DNA of 64,000 nt. Origin: Ceratobasidium sp. AG-K. Taxonomy: Eukaryota; Basidiomycota; Agaricomycetes; Cantharellales; Ceratobasidiaceae. The stretch covers positions 1,364,001-1,428,000 of the forward strand of contig JAWNGF010000001.1 in NCBI GenBank assembly GCA_037039685.1. The letters run 5' to 3'. This document shows positions 23,758 to 35,122 of the stretch, piece by piece. Made by a program: the position numbers and the translations under genes. How positions within the stretch are numbered: position 1 is the first letter of the stretch; each line of letters opens with the position of its first letter. The notes beneath the pieces are model-generated. The model ran no database searches. It had not been told where the DNA came from and worked only from the letters and a program-made list of their open reading frames with translations.

Positions 23758-25091
23758 TCATTGAGAACTCGCCGCATGCTCCTTGTAGAACTTGGCCAAG
23801 TCCTCGACGTCCTCTTTGCTTCCCAAGAACACCGGGCAGCGTTGGTGGATGCTCGTCGGCTTGATGTCCAGAATCCTGCCAGTCCCGGTAATGGCCATCC
23901 CACCAGCCTGTTCCGTGAGCATTGCCATCGGGAATGCCTCGTAGAGGATACGGAGCTTGCCGCTTTTGCTCTTCTTGTCATCAGGATAACCAAAGATACC
24001 ACCATAAAGGAGAGTGCGGTGAACATCGGCAACCATGGATCTACGGCCTCTTGTTAGTTCGGCTCCGAATGAGGTGCAAACAGACTCACCCAATGTAACG
24101 CGCAGAGTATGGCGATTTGCCATTCTTGGGGTATTTAATCGATTCGAGGTACTGGAGTACTGGTGGGTGGAAGTACATCGAGTTACCCTCGTTGAACGAG
24201 TAAATCTTTCCACGGGGCGGAATTTTGATCTGTGAAAGCGTATTAGTGCTGATTGAATGCGCTTGTGTGCGGATAAACTCACGTCCGGATGGGTCAGAAT
24301 AAACTCTCCGAGAGAGTTATCAAGGGTGTATCCGTTCACACCATTGCCCATCGTAAGAACCAAGTTGGCAGAAGAACCATACATGGTATATCCAGCGGCG
24401 ACCATCTCGCTACCCGGGCGGAGGACGTCGTCGATGCTACCTTTTGAGCCCTCTTGCTACAAAACACGAATGTCGGACTATGTTACACCAGAGGTACAAG
24501 ATTACTCACGACTTTGTAGATTCCAAAGATTGTTCCGATGTTCACACCAGCATCAATGTTCGAAGAACCATCCAGCGGATCGAACACAACGCAATATTTC
24601 CCCTATCAAACAGTTAGACCGAAACCTAGACAGGTGGATGTATTGGTTCCTGACCTTTAACCTATCCTCGATGATCACAGCCTCGTCCCGCTCTTCGGAT
24701 ACGAGTACCGAAGTCTTCCCACACGCACGTAGGGCATTGACCATGATATCGTCGGCGAGTACATCGAGCTTCTTTTGCTCCTCGCCCTGGACGTTGGTCT
24801 CACCTGCCAATCCGACCCTGCCATCGAACGCGTCTAGTCTGCACACGATCGTATGGATATCACTCACAAGTTGATCAAACGCGCCTTGCGCACATTCGTA
24901 GCGATAAACTTGGACGTAACCTGAATCGCGTTGAGCAACAATGTGAGATCACCGGTCGCGGCAGGTCCCAGGCGGAACTGTTCAGCCAGAACCGAACTGC
25001 CAGTAACTGTCAGATATGGATCAAGTGCGGGGAGAGGTTCTTACCGGGTGAGAGTGATGAGATCGGTGCTGGGGGGCTCCTCGTTGGACAT
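23758..25091 (-). CDS. FBP1: Fructose-1,6-bisphosphatase
   Basis: This enzyme hydrolyses fructose 1,6-bisphosphate to fructose 6-phosphate, the committed step of gluconeogenesis, in the cytosol. The start [16 protein letters not shown] is followed after splicing by [20 protein letters not shown] and [20 protein letters not shown]. The metal-site segment [16 protein letters not shown] and the signature [20 protein letters not shown] are intact, followed by [10 protein letters not shown]. The C-terminal half reads [56 protein letters not shown] and [20 protein letters not shown], ending [10 protein letters not shown]. Six introns or so are present. Length fits the family. It is convergent with FAN1 and divergent from the tRNA region. 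Confidence 0.96.
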
Positions 25092-25603
25092 GGTGGATGA
25101 ATGCGCGTGAGTGGTGGACGTATAAGAAACCTGTTCAATCCGACGTGGTTTAAATATGCAAAAGACAGCGCGCGACGGAGCAACTGACCTGGAGCTCCGG
25201 CTTGATCAAATCACGTGTGAAATCACGCGTGAAAGACTGAAAGGTTCTAAAATAAATCAAGAAAAATCCGGGTTTAATGGGGTGATATGTACGTACAGGA
25301 TGGGATGGGATATGCGCTTGACGTTGCCGGTTCCCGCTTTTTGAATGGTGTGTGCGGGGTCATTCGGATGGGCGGAGATGGCGGGCCGGGCGTGGCGGAA
25401 GAGCTCGGGTGAAGAGGTCGCGCTTGCGGGATGACGATGATAGCGTTTCCGGACGGACCGCCTGTTTTGGTAGCCGTCGTGCCAGCATGAAGCATAATAT
25501 TATACGAGCATCGATCCGGGTGGCACCGCTTGTTGGGGAAGACAAGACAAATATAGAGTCAGCCTGAGAGGCTTATGTTGTCTAAACGGAGACCCTTAGT
25601 GAT
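25092..25603. other. FBP1 upstream region
   Basis: This holds the FBP1 promoter and the 5' flank of the tRNA gene. Several AATCACG-type motifs occur near 25210-25225. No gene was seen. Confidence 0.4.
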
Positions 25604-25712
25604 AGTCCTATAGCTCAGTGGTAGAGCAATGTACTTATGGGAAACCTTTATCGTGATTGGGTCCACATTACGTGAGATGCATGGGCCGCGAGTTCAACCC
25701 TCGCTAGGACTA
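25604..25712 (+). tRNA. Intron-containing tRNA, probable tRNA-Ile(UAU)
   Basis: The acceptor stem AGTCCTA (25604-25610) pairs perfectly with TAGGACT (25705-25711), with discriminator A25712. The D arm is GCTC-AGTGGTA-GAGC. The T arm is GCGAG-TTCAACC-CTCGC. The anticodon stem ATGTA (25629-25633) pairs with TGCAT (25678-25682), which places TAT at 34-36 and a roughly 37-nt intron (about 25640-25676) after position 37. A TTTTT terminator follows at 25716-25720. The UAU reading comes only from stem geometry; G37 is unusual for tRNA-Ile(UAU), though those tRNAs commonly carry introns. Confidence 0.75.
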
Positions 25713-25715
25713 GAC

Positions 25716-25720
25716 TTTTT
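25716..25720 (+). terminator. Pol III T-run after the tRNA
   Basis: Five T residues lie four bases after the discriminator, as expected for RNA polymerase III termination. Confidence 0.6.
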
Positions 25721-27169
25721 GGTGAGTTGGTTGCCTTTCAGGGGGTTTTGCTCGTTTTTTAGATTGTGTTTGCGCTATTGTAATGTGTGCCTGGATTTTC
25801 TAACCTTGGGTTTCAAGTTGAATCCCAGTTAGGGGTGATACAAACGAAAGCAGACCGAAAGAATTGTCGTTTCGAAGATGTAGGTCAGCTCGCTCACACG
25901 CCATCCAGTATCCCACCCGACACGAGATCCGCAATACGGCTTTCATCTTCTGCTTCCTGCCCAGCCGACTCCTTTTGTCCCCCTGGCGTTCTCATCTTAT
26001 AATTAGGCTTTGTCCAACCACGGTTAGACCCGTGAATTGAAAACTTCAATTAAATGGGCTCACAATGCATTAACTAATCCCAATATCGTCAAGGCTGCCA
26101 AGTCTTCCCTGTCAACTGTCCAGAACGACGGCGATCACATGTTCATAGACCGCATGCTCGACTCATCTTGACTGCCTCCTGCTCACACGAGCTCTTTGCG
26201 CCAACCTGCAACGGCCAACCCCCAACCCATTCAACCAGCCCTAATCCAATCGGCAGCATCTAATCGCCCACACGCGACAGCATGTGGATCTACTACCCAA
26301 TCGTTCAACCCCGAAACGATTCAAAGTGCGAAGATATCCCGAGAGACGCTAACAGCAGATCAATCCCACCAACGCACTTCTTAGTTGGAGAATGCTACGA
26401 TCCTCGGCTTCTAGCATACACGCACCCACTCACGACCAACGCATACATCTCCACCGGCATGACGTCCCCCTCTGTTGGATAGGAGGATCCGAGCATTTGA
26501 CGGCAGTATTGAAATGCATTTAGACTCGGCTTCTGCGCCCTTAGCCTAGCACGTTTCAGGATGCGGCACGTTGAACATTTTTTCATGGCGCCTAACAACA
26601 AAGAATAAATTGATAATGAATGACGTGGAAGGAGATTGTGGCACTTGTAGTAGAACTATGCCGTTTACCTTTGCGCCCGCTCGAGGCACGAGTCTGGGCT
26701 GGATTGATGCTGAGATGAAAAGGGCTGGTGTGGGATGGGCAACGGTCACGAGTGCAGCCCTGATAGGCAGCAAGAACGACTTTTTTTGCGGATCGCGGGA
26801 AATTATAGGGGGTGGAGCAGGGTGAATGCGTCGAGTGAAAACGGCCGGACACGAGTCTGCCACCCCCTAGACGCTCGGCACGCCCTGGTGTAAACGTGTT
26901 TTGTCGTGTGACGCACACGACTTGGCGCATACAGTCGGCATCGACGATGGGTGCAGCGAGCAGAGGGGCAACAAACTCTATGGATGATAGACTCGAAGTG
27001 ATATACGATCCCACGGACAAGGTGATTCGGGAGTGATGCGACTAGGACGCAGTTGGGAGCGTGTGAGGGGATGACGTCAGCACCCTGAAAGCGGCTAGAT
27101 TTGGGGTCGAGGCATTCCTTCAAGACGGTCGAGCCTTGGGACTCTAGGCCCGCGAACGACGATATCACC
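25721..27169. other. Upstream region of SKN7
   Basis: About 1.45 kb between the tRNA and SKN7 without a supported gene. Minus-strand ORFs at 26546-27237 overlap each other and lack motifs. The last about 60 bp continue the SKN7 frame upstream of its ATG without another ATG. Probably promoter and leader. Confidence 0.45.
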
Positions 27170-30071
27170 ATGGGCGATCGTCCCCGCGAGTATGCGTACA
27201 ACCGCAACCTGACTCTGCCTCCGCTGCCTGCGAGCAACTTTCCAGCGCCGTTTCCGCCGTTGCTGACCCAGCGCCCGGCGCCCTACAATGCCCATATCCA
27301 CCCCGTCCCACCCCCGTCGCAGCTTGAGCCCATCCAGCCCCCGCCGCGGCCCAACTGGCGCGGAGACGAGCGTCGGGAATATGACGGAAATTACTACCAG
27401 AATTACCGCCGCGACTCGTACTCCGAGGCTCGCCCCTCCCGCGCACCTGTCCAAGACATGCCCAAGGAGGTCGATGACAACATGCCCCCGACGAGCGATT
27501 TCGTCAAGAAGCTCTACAAGTAAGTTGTTTGGAGTTTATCTGACTTTTTTGCTGATTTTTTTAGGATGCTTGAGGACCCGCAGTTTGGGCACACTGTGAC
27601 CTGGGGCCCCCAAGGCGACTGCTTTGTCGTCAAAGACGTGACCGAGTTCACCAAGTCCATCCTACCGCGGATGTTTAAACACTCGAATTTTGCCTCGTTT
27701 GTGCGCCAGCTCAACAAGTACGATTTCCACAAGCTCAAAAACGCCGAAGCCGAGGCCGGTGGAATGGGCTATGGCGACCAGGTGAGTTAATTGTCTGGTT
27801 TATTCTTGGCTAATAGTGTAGAGCTGGACGTTTAAACACCCCGACTTCCGTGCCGACGACCGAGATGCGCTCGAAAACATCAAGCGCAAGGTTCCGGCTG
27901 CTCGCAAACCCCGTGCCAGTGGCTCTCAGTCGACACAGCCCGCAACCCCAGTGACATCGCAGCCCAAGACGGAAGCGCCGTCGCCCACGCCTGCCGATTC
28001 CCCATCGGCCTCGGTGGACCCACCTCAGAGCGATGCGATCCGGATGCTCATGGCCCAAGTCGAAACACTCAGGGCAAGCCAAGAGACGACCCGCCGCGCA
28101 CACGAAGAGCAGATCGAAGGTCTCAGGCGCACCGCTGAAGACATGAGCGCACACATTCGTAATCTCGAAACCAACTATCAAAACGTCCTGGGCGAGATTG
28201 TCCATTTCCAGCGCAACATGGCCAACCAAGACGGCCTCATGCAGAATCTGATTGGTTACTTTATCGGCATGGAAAACAGTCAGTGCCGGTTTGTGTCACT
28301 CGGCATGTATTAACCCCCGGTACAGAGAAAAACAACTCGGGCGAGGGTGATGGGAACCAATTCATGAACGGCGCCGAGGCGAGCAAAGTCTTCGATCTAG
28401 GCCCCCAAGATGTTGCCCGTGCGTCATTCGAGCAGCTGAACGAGATCTCGAGGCGAGCCGAAGGGTCAAGGATGACGTTTGGCGATAACTCGGGATCGAT
28501 GGGAATGTCCAATCAGATGCCGAATGGGGGAAGCGTCCCATTGTCCAGTGCCGGGATGGCCCAAATGTCGGGGTCGCAAATGTCCAGCGCACAAATGTCG
28601 GGTTCGCAAATGTCGAACCAAGGCATGTCAAGTTCGCAGGGCATGTCCAATTCACAGGGCATGTCCAATTCACAGGGCATGTCCAACTCACAAGGCATGT
28701 CCAACTCACAGGGCATGTCCAACTCGCAGGGCATGCCGACCCCGCCAACGATGCAGGCCCAGTCCCAGATGGGCGCTTCGACTTCTGCCGCTCTGGGCAC
28801 TGCCATCGGGGGAAAGCCGATGCAGCAAATGTCGCGCGAAGAGCTCCTCGGGCGGGTCGAAGACCTCCAACGCGAGCGGCCCGACCAGCAGCCGTTTACG
28901 CACTCGGGCTTCCTCCCAATGCTCAACAACCAAATGTACGACCAGCAGCGCAAAGAGGAAGAGCACAAGGGCTTGCAGGTTATTACGCTCGGCCACCTCG
29001 TACCGCGCGAGGGCGAGTACCAACAGCAGCAGCAACAACAACAGCAAGGTCCAGCTGTAGCGCAGCCCCAACAGCAGCAGCAAATGAACCAGATGAATAT
29101 GGGTCCGTACAGCCCTCCGGCCAACTACCACGGCCCGACCCCGTCGAGTTCTGCGCCCAGCATGGCCGTCGCCTCGCCCGCACCCAAGTCACTCCGCGTG
29201 CGCCGCTCAACGTACGTTCCAGGATGGGCCGTTCCCCCGCGCGTGCTCCTCGTCGACGACGATGCGGTCAATCTACGTCTGAGCAAAAAGTTTTTGCAAG
29301 TGTTTGGGTGCATGATCGATGTCGCCGTTGACGGTGTGGGTGCGGTTGACAAGATGAATCTCGAAAAGTATGATTTGGTATTGATGGTGGGTCCAGCTAG
29401 TTCGTCACTTGATTTCGAACTGATGAGTTTGGTAGGATATTGTGATGCCCAAGATGGACGGGATTAGTGCGACGTCGCTCATTCGTCGGTTCGATCATAT
29501 GACGCCGATTATTTCCATGACGAGCAATTCCAAGCCTAATGAGATCATGACCTATTATTCGTCTGGGATGAACGATATTCTGCCCAAGCCGTTTTCCAAA
29601 GAGGGCTTGTTCGAGATGCTGGAGGTATGTCGGGCGCTTGTGTAAAGATCTCAACTAATACGCTCGTAGAAACATCTCATGCACTTGAAACAAATCCACC
29701 AACTCGGCCAATTCCCGCGTAGTGTCTCGATCCCGCCCATGAACGACTCGCATATGCTCGATTACATGCAACACCACGACTCGCAGCCACAAGCCTCGTC
29801 GTCCAAACAGTCCTATTCCAACGGTACCAAGACGCCCAACGGAATGTTCAACAATGGGTTTGGGTACGAGGAAGACGACGCGACCAAGGTTAGCCCTTTT
29901 GCGGCGCTCGGACTCAACGAGGAGTCGTATCACATGATTATCGGGGATATGATGACCCAAGACGGAAACGGGTTCTTCAACGGCGAAGTCGTCGGACAGA
30001 AGCGCGGGATCGAGGACGAAGGCGAGGACGGGGGCAACAAGCGCCCTCGGTTTGAGGAGATTGTCGACTGA
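27170..30071 (+). CDS. SKN7: SKN7-like response regulator: HSF-type DNA-binding domain plus receiver domain
   Basis: This is a nuclear transcription factor at the end of the fungal multistep phosphorelay (Sln1-Ypd1-Skn7), linked to oxidative and cell-wall stress. The start at 27170 gives MGDRPREYAYNRN. After a Pro/Tyr-rich leader the HSF domain reads SDFVKKLYK, then MLEDPQFGHTVTWGPQGDCF, SILPRMFKHSNFASFVRQLN and KYDFHKLKN. A coiled coil follows (AIRMLMAQVETLRASQETTR). The receiver domain has the acidic pocket VLLVDDDAVNLRLSKKFL, the phospho-acceptor Asp in DIVMPKMDGISATSLIRRFD, the conserved T/S region IISMTSN and the Lys in ILPKPF. Between these domains lies a Met/Ser/Gln-rich region with tandem hexapeptides and polyQ. 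The C-terminus ends NKRPRFEEIVD. Five introns are in frame. Confidence 0.96.
28622..28729 (+). repeat. Six tandem 18-bp units inside SKN7
   Basis: Six consecutive 18-bp units encode GMS(S/N)SQ. The last five encode an identical GMSNSQ hexapeptide with few base differences. Shorter degenerate QMSGSQ/QMSSAQ units precede the array. Confidence 0.95.
29021..29047 (+). repeat. CAG/CAA tract in SKN7 (nine Gln)
   Basis: Nine mixed CAA/CAG codons lie in a row. A second five-Gln run occurs about 30 bp downstream. Confidence 0.95.
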
Positions 30072-30341
30072 GTCTTGGATCGGGTCTGGGTCGAGTTTTG
30101 GATATCGAGCTATGAGCTGTTTTTATTATTTCATCCCCACATCACTTGTGCATATTTCCATTGCGCGTGTATCGATATGAATTTTGGTGTAATCTTATTC
30201 GTGGGTGGAGCTTATGGCTCGCGGTTCACTTTTTTCATGATTATGCTTCCATGTGGGGAATGTGATATGATTTTTGTATATATTGTGCGGATAAGTTATG
30301 TATGCTTTACGATTGATGTTGGGTGCATACATGAAAGTAAG

Positions 30342-32064
30342 TTATTCGAATTCATACAAGGGGTCTGGGAGGTCATCGTAGTCGAGACTTGGGGCGACGA
30401 GACCGAAGTTAAGACCGAAATTAAGAGGTAGAAGGAGGTCATCGTGTGCCATACTAAGAAACCAGTCTTCGTTATAGTCGTAAGAATTAGGAGCATATTC
30501 TTCATTGTCCGGGTCGGGGTGATCATCGTGCCCCACCTCTGGAGCATCCGGTATCACCTCGACACGAGACCAACAACGCAAATCGCGCCCGATTTGCGCC
30601 TCCCAATAGCTTGGCAGTCCGATACACTCGATCCGGAACCCAGCCTTGGACCGGCGCCGCAAAACCTCACCAAACTGTTCGTGCGTGCCGCGGGGAAACT
30701 TGAGCGACGCCAATTTCGGCATCGGCCAAGGTTGTTTACCGAGGCTCCACGCTTGCTGCTCGGAAAGGACGAGGTGTGTGACCAAGGGGAGGCTGTTAAA
30801 CATCTCGGCCAAGTCGTTGGGATCGAATTCGGCCTCTGAAATGTCCAGTTCACGAAGCTGTGGATAAGTTGGTCGACCGGCAGGGCTGGGTGGATTGAAT
30901 ATGTTGCTCGGTGTTCTGCCCGAGGAAATGTAATGTGCGATTGAGCTATTTGCGGCCTGAAGCTGTCTCAAACTCCTTGAACCAGAGCGGGTTATAGAGA
31001 TGGCGAGCGAACGCAGCATGGGTACGTCGATCAAGGTAAGTGTCTGTCTTACAGCCTCTGGATTCCAAGCTTTGATGGACAATGAGCGAAGCAATTGTAA
31101 GAGTGTGTGTTCCGACGGGTATATGCTTGTACCTCTGTAAAATGTAAAACTATCGTCAACGGATAGAGACTCGAGCAACGGACAGGCCGAGACCATAGCG
31201 GCGAGTGACGAGGCAGAGAAATCAGCACCAATAGGTGCTGTATAGGATAGTGTCGTGAGTTGTTGTAGTGGAAGCATAGGCTGCCTCAGCAAGAAGTTTT
31301 CAGGTACATGTATGAGTTCGATGCCGCGCAAATGGGGCATTGATGCATTGGATAAGCGAGATAGCGACAACTGGGTCGTACTTTCATGATGTCCCGGTAT
31401 TTGGCCAGGCCCTAATGGGCAAAGACAATCCCAGTGAAACGAAAGGGTCCGTAGAGCGGGTGCGCGATGCGCAGGCAGCGCTTCAAACGCTTCGGCCAGT
31501 ACCTCAAGGTTCGAAGCGCCTATGAAGGCCGACCTCCAACGATCCATGTGAGCCCCGCTGGTAATAAGCCAGTGGAGCGTTTTGCTAAACGCGTCTTTGC
31601 GAACGCTACCAATGTGTCCGTCGGATCTATCTTCTCCCTTGTACCTTGAACGGATTTCGATATTGATATCAAGTAAAGTAGACGTGCCAGCGCGAAAAAC
31701 GTAGAGAGCGGCTAGCTGGTGAGGGGGAGGCCGAGTCACATGAATATACGACCAAAGTATCTGTGTGTTGATGGCTGCATCCCGCCAATACCGGCAGACT
31801 TGCTAGCCATCATAACCAGCGGATTCAGTAGGTGCACACGTCCCGAAAAGGTGGATTTACCGTGACACGGTCTTGAATGCCAAGATACGGGCCCTTGCAA
31901 ATTCGTTCCCGTGAGTCGCGTTCAAGCTTTTCAGTGAGAACGAATATATGAGACAGTAGCTCGAGAGGCAACCTGTTGGCGGCGTTTCGGCTGTTTTGTG
32001 TGTCGTTTTCCACAGTTGGAGTGGACCATACTGCTGTTACCAGACCTTGCGACGCTTCCATCAT
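30342..32064 (-). CDS. F-box protein 1 of a tandem pair (F-box plus LRR-like region)
   Basis: This is a probable substrate adaptor of an SCF ubiquitin ligase. Exon 1 (start chosen at MMEASQGLVTAV, 32064) holds an F-box: NRLPLELLSHIFVLTEKLER, then GPYLGIQDRVT. One intron removed gives QVCRYWRDAAINTQILWSYI. The large second exon begins HVTRPPPHQLAALYVFRAGT and has leucine-rich segments with irregular spacing (for example LPLVTHLVLSEQQAWSLGK). It ends in an acidic tail (PDPDNEEYAPNSYDYNE). About 545 residues. The next gene upstream has the same order of parts, the same intron position and matching phrases (VTRPPPHQLA against ITRPPPHELA), so the pair arose by tandem duplication. The substrate is unknown. 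The frame is open upstream to 32286, so a longer start is possible. Confidence 0.85.
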
Positions 32065-32497
32065 AGCAGCGTCCTTGGCGGGACACTTGTGGTGTTGCCA
32101 ATATATATACACAAGTTTCCAAAAGCCCACAGGCGGGCCCTTGATACGGACACCGGGTGATAGCGAGTAGGTGCAAGATGCTAGATATACACGATCACGA
32201 AGTATATTGGTAGTGACCGCGGTGGGTATACCAACACGAGTACGACCAGGCGTGATTAAAGTTGAGTGTGAGCCACTTCGGGCCACGTGATAGGTTGCTA
32301 AGGCACACCAGTTAGGTCGCTAAACTGGGGCGCATACATTCTATCTTTTGATGTAAAATATTCATAGATTTCGAACCGATTCATAGATGTATATATATGT
32401 CATGTGGTGGATACATCTAAACGACCACCACAAATAAAAGCTCAAACCTGAATCCACAAGGCAACGCTATTGAAGCTCACAAAAACAGCGCGTCTGC

Positions 32498-34193
32498 TCA
32501 ATGAATTGCCTCGAGTTCGGGATATTCCGCATCATCCTCGTCCCAATACTCTTCCTCTTCGAAATCCATGTCTTCGTCATCATCATCGAAGTCATCATCC
32601 TCATAACTGGACTCGTACTCGGCCGCCTCGCTATCGTAGTTCTCGGACTCGGGCACCGGCTCGGAACAGACTTGCACTTGTAGAGAGTCAGGTAGGCTGC
32701 TTTCAAGCACCGTTTCCCAATTACGTGGGAGCACGACCACCTTCACCGGACGCCCCGCCTCGGCTCGGCGCTGCAGAATCTCCCCCAGGTCCGCACAGAC
32801 AGTCTGGGGGAATCGCAAAGTGGTTAGCTTGGGCAGCATTAACCATGGTGTATCCAAGGATATCACTTGGTTGGCAGAGATCGAAAGGTGGGTAATGGAA
32901 GGAAATGCGGTCATTATGTTTGTAATTTCGCTCTGGGTAAGCATGAATGAGGCAATGTCGAGTTCGCGGAGGGAGGGATAAATGGGCTCGAGTCCAGAAT
33001 CGTCGACCTTGGGGGTTTGAGTAGACAAGTAGGTCGAAAGTGAAGTATTACTTTCATACCCAGGTGCAAAGGGCGTGGAAATGGTAAAACTATGAAGTAT
33101 AGGCGCATCAATGCTCTTTAACATGCCTAGAACCCAAGGTACCACGGCCAGGGTACCAATTGAGAACGAGCGCAGCACAGGCAGGGGTATACTTTTGTTA
33201 GGAAATGTATCAGAAGTGGTTGAAAACCCGGTATTGAGAGATAATGTTTCAAGCAACGGGTTGGCTGAAAGTAGATCGCAGAGCTCTGATGTCGCGTGCA
33301 CCGTGTACGCAGCAGTCAGCGAAAGCTTTGTGAGTCCGACGTACGGTAGCAAGGGCGGGGCAGCAAAGAGCCCCCAAGGTATGTGGACGAGCTCCAAGCA
33401 GCTCAGGTTAGGCACCGAGCCCTTTGTCAATCTCGAACTCCAGTCTTCTGCCAACAAATATCCAAAAAAATCCACAATATTGGTTTCTCTTGTTTCCCCT
33501 CGGGCATGTGGCCCAATTTTCCACTTGAGGGAGAGGAACCGAAGAGAGGGCGCGGGTTTCATCTCTAGGTACTGGACGATTTTAAGCAGCGCATCAGGCC
33601 GCTTTACACAGACAGAGAGTGACTTCCACCGCTTGACGTCAGCGACATCGCTGTTGCCTAGTGAGGCGATCATGCTCTCGTAGTGATATATCCGCATATC
33701 ATCTATGTAGGATGTGGAAGGCTCGTAGTCCCAGTATCTCAAGCGCCATTCAATATCGATATCAAGCAGAGTGGTTGTACCAGCACGTGAGAGGTAGAGA
33801 TAGGCTAGCTCATGAGGAGGGGGGCGGGTGATATGAATATATGTCCAAAGCGATGAGTCGTTTAGCGCCACATCCCTCCAATGGGTACAGATTTGCTAGT
33901 AGTGATGTGAAATGTGTGGTATTAGTGACACGTACAAAAGCACCGAGGCGTAGATACTTTACAGTAGCGAGGTCCTGAAAACCAAGGTATGTAGAGTCTC
34001 TTGACCTCGTCCGCCTCTCTGCCTCTTCGCCGGTCCGAAATATACGAGTGAGTAACTCAGGAGGGAGTTTGTTGATATTCTGGTTCCTGTTGTGTGCCCT
34101 CTTTGCGGAGATCACCCGCAGCTGCTCTTCAGAAAGCATGCTGGTGGCCGAGTCTTCTAACTCTGGCAAACTATCGATAGAATGACTAGACAT
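32498..34193 (-). CDS. F-box protein 2 of a tandem pair, with acidic C-terminal tail
   Basis: Exon 1 (MSSHSIDSLPELEDSATS) contains the F-box INKLPPELLTRIFRTGEEAE and then DSTYLGFQDLAT. The single intron is at the same place as in the neighbour, and the next exon reads QICTHWRDVALNDSSLWTYI. The body is leucine-rich (SSRLTKGSVPNLSCLELVHI, VLRSFSIGTLAVVPWVLGML, FPSITHLSISANQVISL). The last about 50 residues are almost entirely Asp/Glu (YEDDDFDDDDEDMDFEEEEY shows 18 acidic residues of 20). About 560 residues. Probably an SCF adaptor; the acidic tail is absent in this strength from the other copy. The substrate is unknown. Confidence 0.86.
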
Positions 34194-35122
34194 TGTGCTG
34201 AGCGGGTCTAGAGCCAGTGTGCCGTGATACCGCTGTTTACCTTAGTAATATAAATAACAAAGCGATCGTCACCCGTTAGTGTTTTCTTGTTGATAAATTT
34301 GTATAATTTCACGTGACTTGCCGATATTTCGAATGAGCATTTGCCCACATATACGCGCTTACTTAGCGGACCCCCGCCCACGCAATGATGCCTACAGCTA
34401 GTGATTCAATATCCCAAAATGCTTTGGTAAAACTGAATATTTGATTTGGAGTATCTGTACTTGGATTACTCTATCACTGGAACTTTTCCCTCGGTTTGTT
34501 CAGGGTGACACAGGAGTACTTATCTAACTAGACCAAGTAGTTTTTCGGGATTGATATTAATTCTTTGACACGGCTCATTTCAGTTTCTACATCACTAGGA
34601 TTAGTAGAGGCAAGGGCAGATGATGTTCACCAGGCCAACAGCAGGACACACGGGAAGCCCGAAGAAATTTGGATTGGAGACTACCAGAAGCAGACAGCTG
34701 ACGCGCCACTGGGTATTTACTGCCGTACGGTAGGCTGATTAGTGCCAATCTATTCGTAGCAATGTTGTCTTAGTTCGCGGTTTACCAGTCACCCTACTCG
34801 TCAACGCGTCGTACCCAAGCACTTTTGTCATGATAGGATCAAACTTGGAATACGAGCCTTTCAAGTAACGAGTACAAAATACGGTCTCTTGGAAGCTAGG
34901 GAATTAAAGGCTGATTTTTTCGAAGACTTTGCTAGCAGAGGAGAGACACCAGTTGCTAGTTGGGAGGTGGCACTTCAGTTCGTCTGGAGTAGGCTAGAAC
35001 GAATACAATAGGGGAATCAGCGATATTCATTCGAAGATGTCGACATATTTGTTGGCATATAGCGACAACTATAAGATTACATTAACCCGTATTATACATG
35101 TTGCGAACAATCTGCCAGTGTT
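34194..35122. other. Intergenic region, no gene seen
   Basis: About 0.9 kb, comparatively AT-rich, between the F-box 2 start and the NUP82-like gene end. No ORF of note on either strand. Confidence 0.5.

Noticed and set aside
28513..29124. 203-codon minus-strand ORF with repeated MPCELD units
   Set aside because: The repeats are the reverse complement of the GMSNSQ array of SKN7, which is the coding strand.
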